NCBI GenBank assembly: GCA_049324835.1
Contig: JBMOMT010000035.1
Location: 1-64,000, forward strand
From: JBMOMT01 sp049324835
GTDB taxonomy: Bacteria; Chloroflexota; Anaerolineae; CAYNKW01
Direction: 5' to 3'
DNA: 64,000 nt
How positions within the stretch are numbered: position 1 is the stretch's first letter; the number at the start of each line of letters is the position of its first letter. Positions 17,110 to 24,432 of the stretch are shown piece after piece. The notes beneath the pieces were generated by a model. The model was not told the DNA's origin and did not search any database. It worked only from the letters and a program-made list of their open reading frames with translations. The translations under genes were made by a program, and so were the position numbers.

Positions 17110-18108
17110 ATGGTCACTGAATCGATCTTGATGGGCATCCTCATCGCCACGGCGCTGGTTTTTGATTTTTTGAACGGCTTTCACGACGCCAGCAACATCG
17201 TGGCCACCATGATCTCGTCACAGGCAATAACGCCTCGGATGGCGCTGGCGTTGAGCGCTACAGCCGATTTCGTTGGACCTTTTCTGTTCGGCGTGGCGGT
17301 GGCCAAAACCATCGGCCACGACGTGGTGGCTGCCGTCGCGATCACCCTACCCGTCCTCCTGGCTGCGTTGTTTAGCGCCATCGTGTGGAATCTCGTCACC
17401 TGGTGGATGGGCATACCATCCAGCTCCTCGCACGCCCTCATCGGCGGGCTGATCGGCGCGGTTGGAATCGGCTTTGGATTGCAGAACATCCTGGTAGGTG
17501 GTCTGGCAAAAATTCTGATGGCCCTTCTTATCTCGCCTGTGCTGGGGCTGGTGACAGGCCACCTGATCATGAAACTGACTCTTTTTGCGGCACGAGGCGC
17601 TTCACCCAGGGTGAGCCACCTGTTCAGGAAACTTCAATGGCTCACCTCCCTGAGCCTGGCCCTCAGCCACGGCACAAACGATGCCCAGAAAACCATGGGC
17701 ATCATCACCATGGGCCTGGTCGCCACCAACTATTTGAGCCGTTTCGTTGTGCCGTGGTGGGTAATTGTCTTGAGCGCCGCGGCCATCGCTCTGGGCACAG
17801 CTTCTGGCGGCTGGCGACTCATCCGCACGCTGGGCGGCAGGTTTTACAAGATCAGGCCGATCCACGGCTTTACGTCACAATTGTCTTCGGCGATCATCAT
17901 CATCGGCGCGGCTCTTCTGGGAGGGCCGGTGAGCACCACCCAGGTGGTGAGTTCGGCCATCATGGGTGTGGGCTCGGCCGAACGTTTGAGCAAGGTGCGC
18001 TGGGGAGTGGCAGGCAGCATTGCCATCACCTGGCTGGTGACCATCCCCGCCAGTGCAGTCATGGCAGCCCTGTTCTACCACCCCATCGCATGGGCCACCA
18101 GGCTGTGA
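17110..18108 (+). CDS. pit: PiT-family inorganic phosphate permease
   Basis: Low-affinity inorganic phosphate transporter, 332 residues with about ten membrane helices. The two duplicated PiT signatures are present: DFLNGFHDASNIVATM near residue 20 and LSHGTNDAQKTMGII near 190, along with PSSSSHALIGGL and GGPVSTTQVVSS. Substrate ions would be phosphate with protons or sodium, or metal-phosphate. The DUF47 gene follows 23 nt downstream, the usual PiT-accessory arrangement. Confidence 0.92.
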   Translation: MVTESILMGILIATALVFDFLNGFHDASNIVATMISSQAITPRMALALSATADFVGPFLFGVAVAKTIGHDVVAAVAITLPVLLAALFSAIVWNLVTWWMGIPSSSSHALIGGLIGAVGIGFGLQNILVGGLAKILMALLISPVLGLVTGHLIMKLTLFAARGASPRVSHLFRKLQWLTSLSLALSHGTNDAQKTMGIITMGLVATNYLSRFVVPWWVIVLSAAAIALGTASGGWRLIRTLGGRFYKIRPIHGFTSQLSSAIIIIGAALLGGPVSTTQVVSSAIMGVGSAERLSKVRWGVAGSIAITWLVTIPASAVMAALFYHPIAWATRL

Positions 18109-18131
18109 GTAAGGAGTAAAAGAGGCGTATA

Positions 18132-18758
18132 ATGGGTATCAAGGATTTTTTTAAACCCAGACAGAACAACTTTATCAGATTGTTGAGCCAGCACGCCGCC
18201 AAAACTCTGGAAGGGCTGGAGGCGTTGGAGGCGTTTGTGCAGAACCCCAACGACGAGCTGGCCCGCCAGGTCCGGCGATTGGAAAAAGAGGCCGATGAGG
18301 TGCGACGCATCCTCATCGACGAGCTGAACCGCACGTTTGTCACACCCATGGACCGCGAGGACATCTTTGCCCTTTCGCGTGCCATCGACGACGTGATGGA
18401 CTATGCCAACACCACTGTCGAAGAGATGGTGATGCTCAACGTGGAGCCCAATTCTTTCTTGCAGCGCATCGTTTCGCTGTTAAAAGAGGCGGCCTACGAG
18501 ATTCACCAGGCCATGCTGCGCCTCGAAGAGCACCCCAACGTCGCCAGCGACCACGCCATCCGGGCCAAGGCGTTGGAAAACCGGGTGGAGCACATCTACC
18601 GCGAGGCCATCGCCAATCTTTTCAGCGGCCCAGACGATATCCAACACGTGATGGAGATGCTCAAGCTGCGCGAGATCTATCGCCACCTGAGCAACTGCGC
18701 CGACAGAGGCGACGAAGCAGCCAACGTGATCACCGACATCGTCATCAAGATGGCCTGA
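18132..18758 (+). CDS. DUF47 / PhoU-like PiT accessory protein
   Basis: An all-helical, PhoU-like cytosolic protein of 208 residues. Signature segments are FIRLLSQHAAKTLEGLEAL, RLEKEADEVRRILIDELNRTF with TPMDREDIFALSRAIDDVMDYA, and a C-terminal half ending CADRGDEAANVITDIVIK. PhoU relatives bind metal clusters and modulate phosphate transport. It is co-transcribed with the PiT permease and very probably regulates it. Length is normal. Confidence 0.9.
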   Translation: MGIKDFFKPRQNNFIRLLSQHAAKTLEGLEALEAFVQNPNDELARQVRRLEKEADEVRRILIDELNRTFVTPMDREDIFALSRAIDDVMDYANTTVEEMVMLNVEPNSFLQRIVSLLKEAAYEIHQAMLRLEEHPNVASDHAIRAKALENRVEHIYREAIANLFSGPDDIQHVMEMLKLREIYRHLSNCADRGDEAANVITDIVIKMA

Positions 18759-18797
18759 AACAGCCGGCGTCAACCCTGGCCGAAAAACGGCGCGCAT

Positions 18798-19538
18798 TCA
18801 ATCGAAAAGCTGAACGGTGTGATAATCGTCTTCACACGGATGGCCTGTCAGCCATGACCAGGCGACGAAATGCTCCTGAACCTGAATGATATGGCTGCTC
18901 TCGGTGCCTCCGCCATCTGGCCAGTGGCTGCAAATGGACAGGTGGCTTTTTTCCGGGACGTGTGAGCGGAGCATGGCCTTGAGTCCCCTGGCACTGGCGA
19001 GGCTGCCCACCATTCGGTTCGCCACTTCCAGGCGGCTGGCCGAGCTCTGGGCGTGCATCTCGGCTCTCGCCGGATCGCCATAACGAATGAGCGCAAAGTC
19101 GTTGGTGATGGCCACGTTGCCCGGAATCTCTTCTATCACAAATTGCTCTTTCAGCACCTCGATCAACAAGGTCCACGCAGGCGAGCAGACCAGGATGCGC
19201 CCTCCCTGCACCGCATTGTGCGCCACAAAGCCCTCGACGATCCGGGGAACGTCTTGCCGCTGCTGAACCTCCCTGACCAACCTCTCACACAACAGATCGT
19301 ACGTCACGTCCGGCGTCGAGACGATGTGTGTGTTGGCCACGCAGATACCACGCCGGTTTACGCCGATCGATACACCCTCCAGATCACCCGTCTTGAGATT
19401 CACTCCCCGGAGCGCATGGAATTCGGGCGTCGATTGAAAAACGGTGATCCGGTTCACCAGGTAATGCGGCGACAGATCGCGGTTCTTGAAAAACAGCATC
19501 CCACCGGGGATATGCACCACACCAACGGTACAGCCCAT
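18798..19538 (-). CDS. Ntn-hydrolase of the C45 / acyl-transferase type
   Basis: A 246-residue protein beginning MGCTV, followed by GGMLFFKNRDLSP. A near-terminal cysteine plus the KNRD pattern is typical of N-terminal nucleophile amidohydrolases of the C45 / choloylglycine / acyl-coenzyme A:6-APA acyltransferase group. There the cysteine becomes the nucleophile after removal of the leading residues. GVSIGVNRRGICVANTHI and VAITNDFALI fit the core strands. It probably cleaves or transfers an amide-bound acyl group; the substrate is unknown. It converges on the DUF47 gene with a 39-bp gap. Confidence 0.65.
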   Translation of the reverse strand: MGCTVGVVHIPGGMLFFKNRDLSPHYLVNRITVFQSTPEFHALRGVNLKTGDLEGVSIGVNRRGICVANTHIVSTPDVTYDLLCERLVREVQQRQDVPRIVEGFVAHNAVQGGRILVCSPAWTLLIEVLKEQFVIEEIPGNVAITNDFALIRYGDPARAEMHAQSSASRLEVANRMVGSLASARGLKAMLRSHVPEKSHLSICSHWPDGGGTESSHIIQVQEHFVAWSWLTGHPCEDDYHTVQLFD

Positions 19539-19696
19539 CGATTTTCACCACCCTTTCTTGTGAACAAACTCGGCAGAGCCGATTCACCATCGAACCCACA
19601 ACCTGATCTTATCACGCCTCGCCGTTTCTGGCAACGCCCTAAAGTTCACCCGCAGACCTTCGTAAGGGCTTTTGAGTCCTGGCCCGGGCGCTTGCT

Positions 19697-19725
19697 TTGA
19701 CCTTATACCGCAAGCGGTTTATAAT
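19697..19725 (+). promoter_or_regulatory. Promoter of the hypE-hypD operon
   Basis: -35 TTGACC (19697-19702), 17-nt spacer, -10 TATAAT (19720-19725). Its position inside the 5' extension of the open frame argues that translation starts downstream, at the TTG at 19765. Confidence 0.75.
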
Positions 19726-19764
19726 TACGGCCCGGTGCCATCGTTTCCACAGGAGGCTCACTGT

Positions 19765-20670
19765 TTGACAACCGGCGTCGTGTTCGACATCAAAAAGTTC
19801 TCCATCCACGATGGCCCAGGCATTCGCACCACTGTTTTCCTCAAAGGTTGCCCGTTGCGATGCCTGTGGTGCCACAATCCGGAAAGCCAGCGCCTCGAGC
19901 GCCAGTTGATGCACTACGAACAGCGCTGCATCCACTGCGACGCTTGCATCGACGCCTGCCCGATGGGCGCTATCACCCGGCACGGTCAATGCCTGATCAC
20001 CGATTGGGACGTTTGCACACGCTGCGGCGACTGTGTGGAGGCCTGTTTCAGCCAGGCGCGCCAGATGGTGGGTCAGGAGATGACGGCAGCCCAGGTGATG
20101 GCCGAGATCGTCCGCGACATTCCTTTTTTCGACGAATCGAATGGCGGCGTGACCTTTTCTGGCGGAGAGCCTCTGTTACAAACCGATTTTCTGCTGGCCC
20201 TGTTGCACGCCTGCCAAGATCAAGACCTCCACACCACCATCGACACCTGCGGTTTTGCCGCCTGGGAATCTTTTGAGCGCATCCGGCCCTATGCCGATCT
20301 CTTTCTCTACGACCTCAAACTCATGGATAGCTCTGCCCATCAAAAATTCACCGGCGCGCCCAACGAGATCATCCTGAGGAATCTGGAAACACTGGCGCAG
20401 CTCGGGCACGAGATCGTCGTCCGAGTGCCTGTCGTGCCGGGCATCAACGACGATGACCTCAATCTGGCGCAGATCGGCGCCTTTGTGGCCGCCCTGCCCG
20501 GCGTGGAGCGCATCGATCTCTTGCCCTACCACCCCACCGCCATCGACAAGTACCGGCGACTGGAGCAAAACTACGCCCTGCTGAAAATCGACCCTCCCAC
20601 CCCAGAGCGGGTGGCCGAGATCGCGCGCCAGCTCGGTGCGCTGGGGCTTCAAATCAGAACAGGAGGCTGA
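19765..20670 (+). CDS. hypE: Glycyl-radical enzyme activase (HypD-activating)
   Basis: Radical SAM enzyme of 301 residues that installs the glycyl radical on its partner. The radical SAM cysteines are in KGCPLRCLWCHNPE (CxxxCxxC). An inserted ferredoxin region carries CIHCDACIDACPMG and CTRCGDCVEACFSQA for two more 4Fe-4S clusters, as in activases of PFL-like dehydratases. GGVTFSGGEPLLQ is the SAM-binding glycine motif. The start is a TTG at 19765, 8 nt after AGGAGG; an ATG at 19672 precedes the promoter and is rejected. The partner gene starts 4 nt downstream, which supports the pairing. Confidence 0.88.
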   Translation: MTTGVVFDIKKFSIHDGPGIRTTVFLKGCPLRCLWCHNPESQRLERQLMHYEQRCIHCDACIDACPMGAITRHGQCLITDWDVCTRCGDCVEACFSQARQMVGQEMTAAQVMAEIVRDIPFFDESNGGVTFSGGEPLLQTDFLLALLHACQDQDLHTTIDTCGFAAWESFERIRPYADLFLYDLKLMDSSAHQKFTGAPNEIILRNLETLAQLGHEIVVRVPVVPGINDDDLNLAQIGAFVAALPGVERIDLLPYHPTAIDKYRRLEQNYALLKIDPPTPERVAEIARQLGALGLQIRTGG

Positions 20671-20673
20671 TCC

Positions 20674-23040
20674 ATGTCTACGAGCGAGCGTGTGGCCCGC
20701 CTGCGGCAACAGAGCCTGGAGGCCGTGCCCAGAATCTCCACCGAGCGGGCCGAACTGATGACCCAATTCTACCAGCAGCATCTGGGGTTGGTTTCGCCGC
20801 CGCAGCGCCGCGCCCTGGCCTTCCGGCACCTGATGCAAAACAAAACCATCTGCATCAACGAAGGTGAGCTGATCGTCGGTGAAAAAGGTCCCGCGCCCAA
20901 AGCCACACCCACCTACCCGGAACTGTGCTGCCACAGCCTGGCCGATCTGGATATCCTGAACTCGCGCGCCAAGATCCCCTTTGCCGTCAGCGCCGAGGCG
21001 CGACGGGTCTACGAAGAAACGATCCTCCCCTTCTGGCGGGGCAAGTCCATGCGCGATCTACTCTTCAAAGAGATGACCGCCGAATGGCAGGCCGCCTACG
21101 AGGCCGGCATATTCACCGAGTTCATGGAGCAGCGCGCACCGGGCCATACCGTGCTCGACGACAAAATCTACCACAAAGGCTTTCTGGATTTTAAACGAGA
21201 CATCGCCCACCACCTACAAAAGCTCGACTATCTCAACGACCCGCAGGCCTATGCCAGGCAAGAACAGCTCAAAGCCATGGACATCTGCGCCGACGCGCTG
21301 ATCCACCTGGCCGCGCGCCACGCCGCAACGGCGAATCAGCTCGCCTGTCAGGAACCCGATCCACGACGCAGGCAAGAATTGGAACGCATCGCCCGGATAT
21401 GCCGCCACGTGCCGGCCCAGCCACCGCGCGACTTTTGGGAGGCGTTACAATACTACTGGTTCGTTCACCTGGGCGTGACCACCGAGTTGAACACCTGGGA
21501 CGCCTTCGATCCCGGCAGGCTCGACCAGCACCTCTATCCATTTTACCGTCAGGGCCTCCAGGATGGCGCCCTCAGCCGCGAGCAGGCCCAGGAATTGCTG
21601 CAATGTTTCTGGATCAAGTTCAACAACCAGCCCGCCCCACCCAAGGTGGGCGTCACGGCGGCAGAGAGCGGCACCTACACCGACTTTGCCCAGATCAACC
21701 TCGGCGGCCTCAGACCAGATGGCTCCGACGGCGTCAACGAGCTCACCTACCTGATCCTGGATGTCGTCGAGGAGATGCGTTTATTACAGCCCAGCACCTC
21801 CATCCAGGTGAGCAAAAAGAACCCGGACCGTTTCATCAAGAGAGCGGCCCAAATCATCCGCACCGGCTTCGGCCAGCCTTCGGTGTTCAACGCCGATCTC
21901 ATCGTGCAAGAGCTGGTGCGCCAGGGCAAATCGGTGCTCGATGCGCGTCAGGGCGGCTCCAGCGGCTGTGTCGAAGTCGGCGCTTTTGGCAAAGAGAACT
22001 ATAACCTCACCGGCTACTTCAACATGCCCAAAGTGCTCGAGATCGCCCTGCACAACGGCATCGACCCGCGCACGGGTTGCAGAATCGGGCCGGAAACGGG
22101 CGACGCCAGCCGCTTCGAGAGCTTTGAGGATCTGTTTGCGGCGTACAGAAAACAGCTCGACCATTTTATCCGCATCAAGGTGCGCGGCAACAACGTCATC
22201 GAAAGGCTCTACGCCCAATACATGCCGGCGCCCTTTCTCTCGCTGCTCATCGACGACTGTATGGCCCAGGGCAGAGACTATCACGATGGCGGCGCGCGTT
22301 ACAACACCAGCTACATCCAGGGTGTGGGTCTGGGCACCATCAGCGATGCCATGACAGCCATCAAACATCACATCTTTGATCAGAAAACCCTTCCCATGAG
22401 CCAGCTTCTGGCCGCCCTGGAGGCCGATTTCACCGGCCACGAACGGCTGCGGCAAATGCTGCTCCACAGAACCCCTAAATACGGCAACGACGACGATGAC
22501 GCCGACGCCGTGATGGTGACGCTCTTTGAAGCCTACTTTGAGGCCATCGACGGCCGGCCCAACACCAAAGGCGGTCGTTATCACATCAACCTGCTGCCAA
22601 CCACCTGTCACGTCTACTTTGGCTCCGTCACCGGCGCCACCGCCGATGGACGCCGCGCCGGCACGCCCCTGTCCGAGGGCATCTCACCCGTGCAGGGCGC
22701 CGACCGCCACGGCCCGACGGCGGTCGCCAGATCGGTGGCCAAGATGGATCATATCCGCACCGGCGGCACTTTGCTCAACCAGAAATTCACCCCCCAACTC
22801 CTTCAAGACGACCAGGGGCTGAACAAACTGGTACAACTGGTGCGCACCTTTTTTAAACTGGATGGCCACCACATCCAGTTCAACGTGGTAGACGCCGAGA
22901 TACTGCGCGCCGCCAGGGCCAACCCAGAACAATACCGCGACCTGATCGTGCGAGTTGCCGGTTACAGCGACTATTTCTGCGATCTCGGCCAGGCCCTCCA
23001 GGACGAGATCATCGCCCGGACCGAACACCAGGCCATCTGA
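20674..23040 (+). CDS. hypD: Glycyl-radical dehydratase, probable trans-4-hydroxy-L-proline dehydratase
   Basis: A pyruvate-formate-lyase-family enzyme of 788 residues. The thiyl cysteine is Cys432 in GSSGCVEVG, with Glu434 beside it. The radical glycine is Gly763 in VRVAGYSDYF. Recalled active-site positions of Clostridioides difficile HypD (F152, H160, D278, S334, F340, C434, E436, Y450, T645, G765) all map here with a constant offset of two: F150, H158, D276, S332, F338, C432, E434, Y448, T643, G763. The reaction would be dehydration of trans-4-hydroxyproline to pyrroline-5-carboxylate. No proC lies in the window, so the next step must be encoded elsewhere. The specificity call rests on memory of the residue set. 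Confidence 0.82.
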   Translation: MSTSERVARLRQQSLEAVPRISTERAELMTQFYQQHLGLVSPPQRRALAFRHLMQNKTICINEGELIVGEKGPAPKATPTYPELCCHSLADLDILNSRAKIPFAVSAEARRVYEETILPFWRGKSMRDLLFKEMTAEWQAAYEAGIFTEFMEQRAPGHTVLDDKIYHKGFLDFKRDIAHHLQKLDYLNDPQAYARQEQLKAMDICADALIHLAARHAATANQLACQEPDPRRRQELERIARICRHVPAQPPRDFWEALQYYWFVHLGVTTELNTWDAFDPGRLDQHLYPFYRQGLQDGALSREQAQELLQCFWIKFNNQPAPPKVGVTAAESGTYTDFAQINLGGLRPDGSDGVNELTYLILDVVEEMRLLQPSTSIQVSKKNPDRFIKRAAQIIRTGFGQPSVFNADLIVQELVRQGKSVLDARQGGSSGCVEVGAFGKENYNLTGYFNMPKVLEIALHNGIDPRTGCRIGPETGDASRFESFEDLFAAYRKQLDHFIRIKVRGNNVIERLYAQYMPAPFLSLLIDDCMAQGRDYHDGGARYNTSYIQGVGLGTISDAMTAIKHHIFDQKTLPMSQLLAALEADFTGHERLRQMLLHRTPKYGNDDDDADAVMVTLFEAYFEAIDGRPNTKGGRYHINLLPTTCHVYFGSVTGATADGRRAGTPLSEGISPVQGADRHGPTAVARSVAKMDHIRTGGTLLNQKFTPQLLQDDQGLNKLVQLVRTFFKLDGHHIQFNVVDAEILRAARANPEQYRDLIVRVAGYSDYFCDLGQALQDEIIARTEHQAI

Positions 23041-23097
23041 GCGCAACGCGGCAAGAAACACCCAAATTGCGAGGCGGGCGGTGCACAACAAAACACG

Positions 23098-23130
23098 AGC
23101 CGCATCCTACGGATGCGGCTTTGTTCGTTT
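23098..23130 (+). terminator. Intrinsic terminator of hypE-hypD
   Basis: AGCCGCATCC (23098-23107) and GGATGCGGCT (23111-23120) form a perfect 10-bp stem with a 3-nt loop, followed by a T-rich tail. The tail also contains the -35 of the next promoter. Confidence 0.8.
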
Positions 23131-23149
23131 GATGCACTCGTGATATAAT
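23121..23149 (+). promoter_or_regulatory. Promoter placing the start site next to the 23159 ATG
   Basis: -35 TTGTTC (23121-23126), 17-nt spacer, extended -10 TGATATAAT with TATAAT at 23144-23149. The start site would fall at about 23156, only a few nucleotides before the ATG at 23159, so the mRNA is probably leaderless. Confidence 0.6.
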
Positions 23150-23158
23150 AACACCGCC

Positions 23159-24082
23159 ATGTCACCTGTCTTGTTCGTTTTCCTCGACGGTGTGGGCCTG
23201 GGCCCCGCCGATGTATCCAATCCATTCTGGCTGGCCCAGACGCCCGCTCTGCGGCGGCTGCTCGGCGCGCCGCTGACCAACGGCCTGAGCATCGAACAGC
23301 CCGGCCTGTTGCTCAAGGGCGTCGATGCCTGCCTGGGGGTGGAGGGCCTACCACAGAGCGCCACCGGGCAGACCACGCTTTTCACCGGCGTCAACGCTGC
23401 CGCCGCCGAGGGCATGCACATTCCGGCCTGGCCCACCGAAAAACTGCGCGCCATCATCGCCCGTCGCAGTTTTTTCAAACGCGCCGTCGAGGCCGGGCAT
23501 CGTGTCACGTTTGCCAACGCCTATTCCGAGCGCTACTGGCAACTGGTGCAAGAGGGTAAATTGCGTCACTCGGCCAGCACGTTGAACAACCTGGCCGCCA
23601 ACCTGCCTTTCCGCACACTCGATGACCTGCGACAAGGCCAGGCCGTTTACTGGGACATCACCCACCAGGCAGCGCGCGAATACAACGGTTTCGACGTGCC
23701 GCTCATCAGCCCGGAAAAAGCCGGCTGGCGCCTGGCCAGCCTGGCAGCCAGCCACGATCTGGTGATGTACGAAACCTTTCTGCCAGACCTGGTGGGCCAC
23801 CGCCGCACGCCGTTCGACGGCGTCACTTTTCTGGACACCCTGCTCGATCCGTTCTTTGGTGGACTGTTCCAGGCCGTGGCGCCGGCAACGTCCGTGATCG
23901 TGTGCTCGGATCATGGCAACATGGAGAACAGCCTGTCCAAAGCCCACACGCACAATCCGGTGCCGTTGTTGGTGACAGGCCCAGGGACTACGATCCTGAA
24001 AAATGCCACCTCCATCACCGACGTGGCCGATGGCATCCTGACCATCCTGTGCGGAAAAAGTGACAGCCTCACCCAAAGGTGA
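23159..24082 (+). CDS. Alkaline-phosphatase-superfamily metalloenzyme (phosphopentomutase/PGM-like)
   Basis: A 307-residue member of the alkaline phosphatase superfamily. The metal-binding N-terminus VFLDGVGLGP, a nucleophile region LPQSATGQTTLFTGVN, and C-terminal metal ligands SDHGNMEN and THNPVPLLV match the phosphoglycerate-mutase-type (iPGM) and phosphopentomutase branch. It is shorter than true iPGM (about 510 residues) and lacks its transferase domain, so it is more likely a phosphohydrolase or mutase of unknown substrate. The predicted transcript is leaderless. It is followed by hairpins that can terminate transcription. Confidence 0.75.
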   Translation: MSPVLFVFLDGVGLGPADVSNPFWLAQTPALRRLLGAPLTNGLSIEQPGLLLKGVDACLGVEGLPQSATGQTTLFTGVNAAAAEGMHIPAWPTEKLRAIIARRSFFKRAVEAGHRVTFANAYSERYWQLVQEGKLRHSASTLNNLAANLPFRTLDDLRQGQAVYWDITHQAAREYNGFDVPLISPEKAGWRLASLAASHDLVMYETFLPDLVGHRRTPFDGVTFLDTLLDPFFGGLFQAVAPATSVIVCSDHGNMENSLSKAHTHNPVPLLVTGPGTTILKNATSITDVADGILTILCGKSDSLTQR

Positions 24083-24089
24083 GGCTGTC
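24062..24089 (+). terminator. Hairpin overlapping the stop codon
   Basis: GACAGCCTCACC and GGTGAGGCTGTC pair perfectly over 12 bp with a 4-nt loop and include the gene's stop codon. No U-run follows, so it may stabilise the mRNA rather than terminate it. Confidence 0.5.
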
Positions 24090-24122
24090 TATCGGAACAG
24101 CGCCATTGATGTTCCGTTTTTC

Positions 24123-24161
24123 CTGCCGAAAAAGAGCCAGCACACTCTTTTTTTTTGGCAG
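24123..24161. terminator. Bidirectional intrinsic terminator
   Basis: CTGCC pairs with GGCAG, and AAAAAGAG (24129-24136) pairs with CTCTTTTT before a run of nine T. Located between the forward metalloenzyme gene and the reverse small ORF at 24177, it can serve both strands. Confidence 0.65.
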
Positions 24162-24176
24162 TTCAGGAGGAGAGAA

Positions 24177-24335
24177 TCATCCCAATATTCCCAGTGAAAT
24201 CAGGCGCAGCCAGTTGGCGCGTCGACGACGGGGCATTTTTGGCTCGTGCAAGAAACGATCGTTCAAGTCCTCGAAAATGGTGCCTGGCAGCACCCCGGTC
24301 GCCCAAAAGAATTCGATTTTCTCTTTCGGTTTCAT
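24177..24335 (-). CDS. Small basic protein, 52 residues, unknown
   Basis: A short ORF starting MKPKEKIEFFWATG at 24335, with AAAGGA about 8 nt upstream, ending 16 bp before a terminator. The sequence has an acidic middle (FEDLNDRFLHEP) and a basic stretch PRRRRAN, then a hydrophobic end. A reverse TATAAT lies at 24397-24392, without a clear -35. I do not recognise the family. The ribosome binding site and adjacent terminator suggest a real gene, but this is not certain. Confidence 0.45.
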   Translation of the reverse strand: MKPKEKIEFFWATGVLPGTIFEDLNDRFLHEPKMPRRRRANWLRLISLGILG

Positions 24336-24432
24336 GTGAATCGTCCTTTCCAAATCTGCCTGGCGGCAGGTTATCATCGACTTTTGACCCTATTATACCT
24401 CTGGGGCGTCATTGAAACGTCAAAACAAGGCC

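Noticed and set aside
24079..24339. Forward ORF of 86 residues after the metalloenzyme gene
   Set aside because: It overlaps two hairpins and the reverse small ORF, and lacks a ribosome site.
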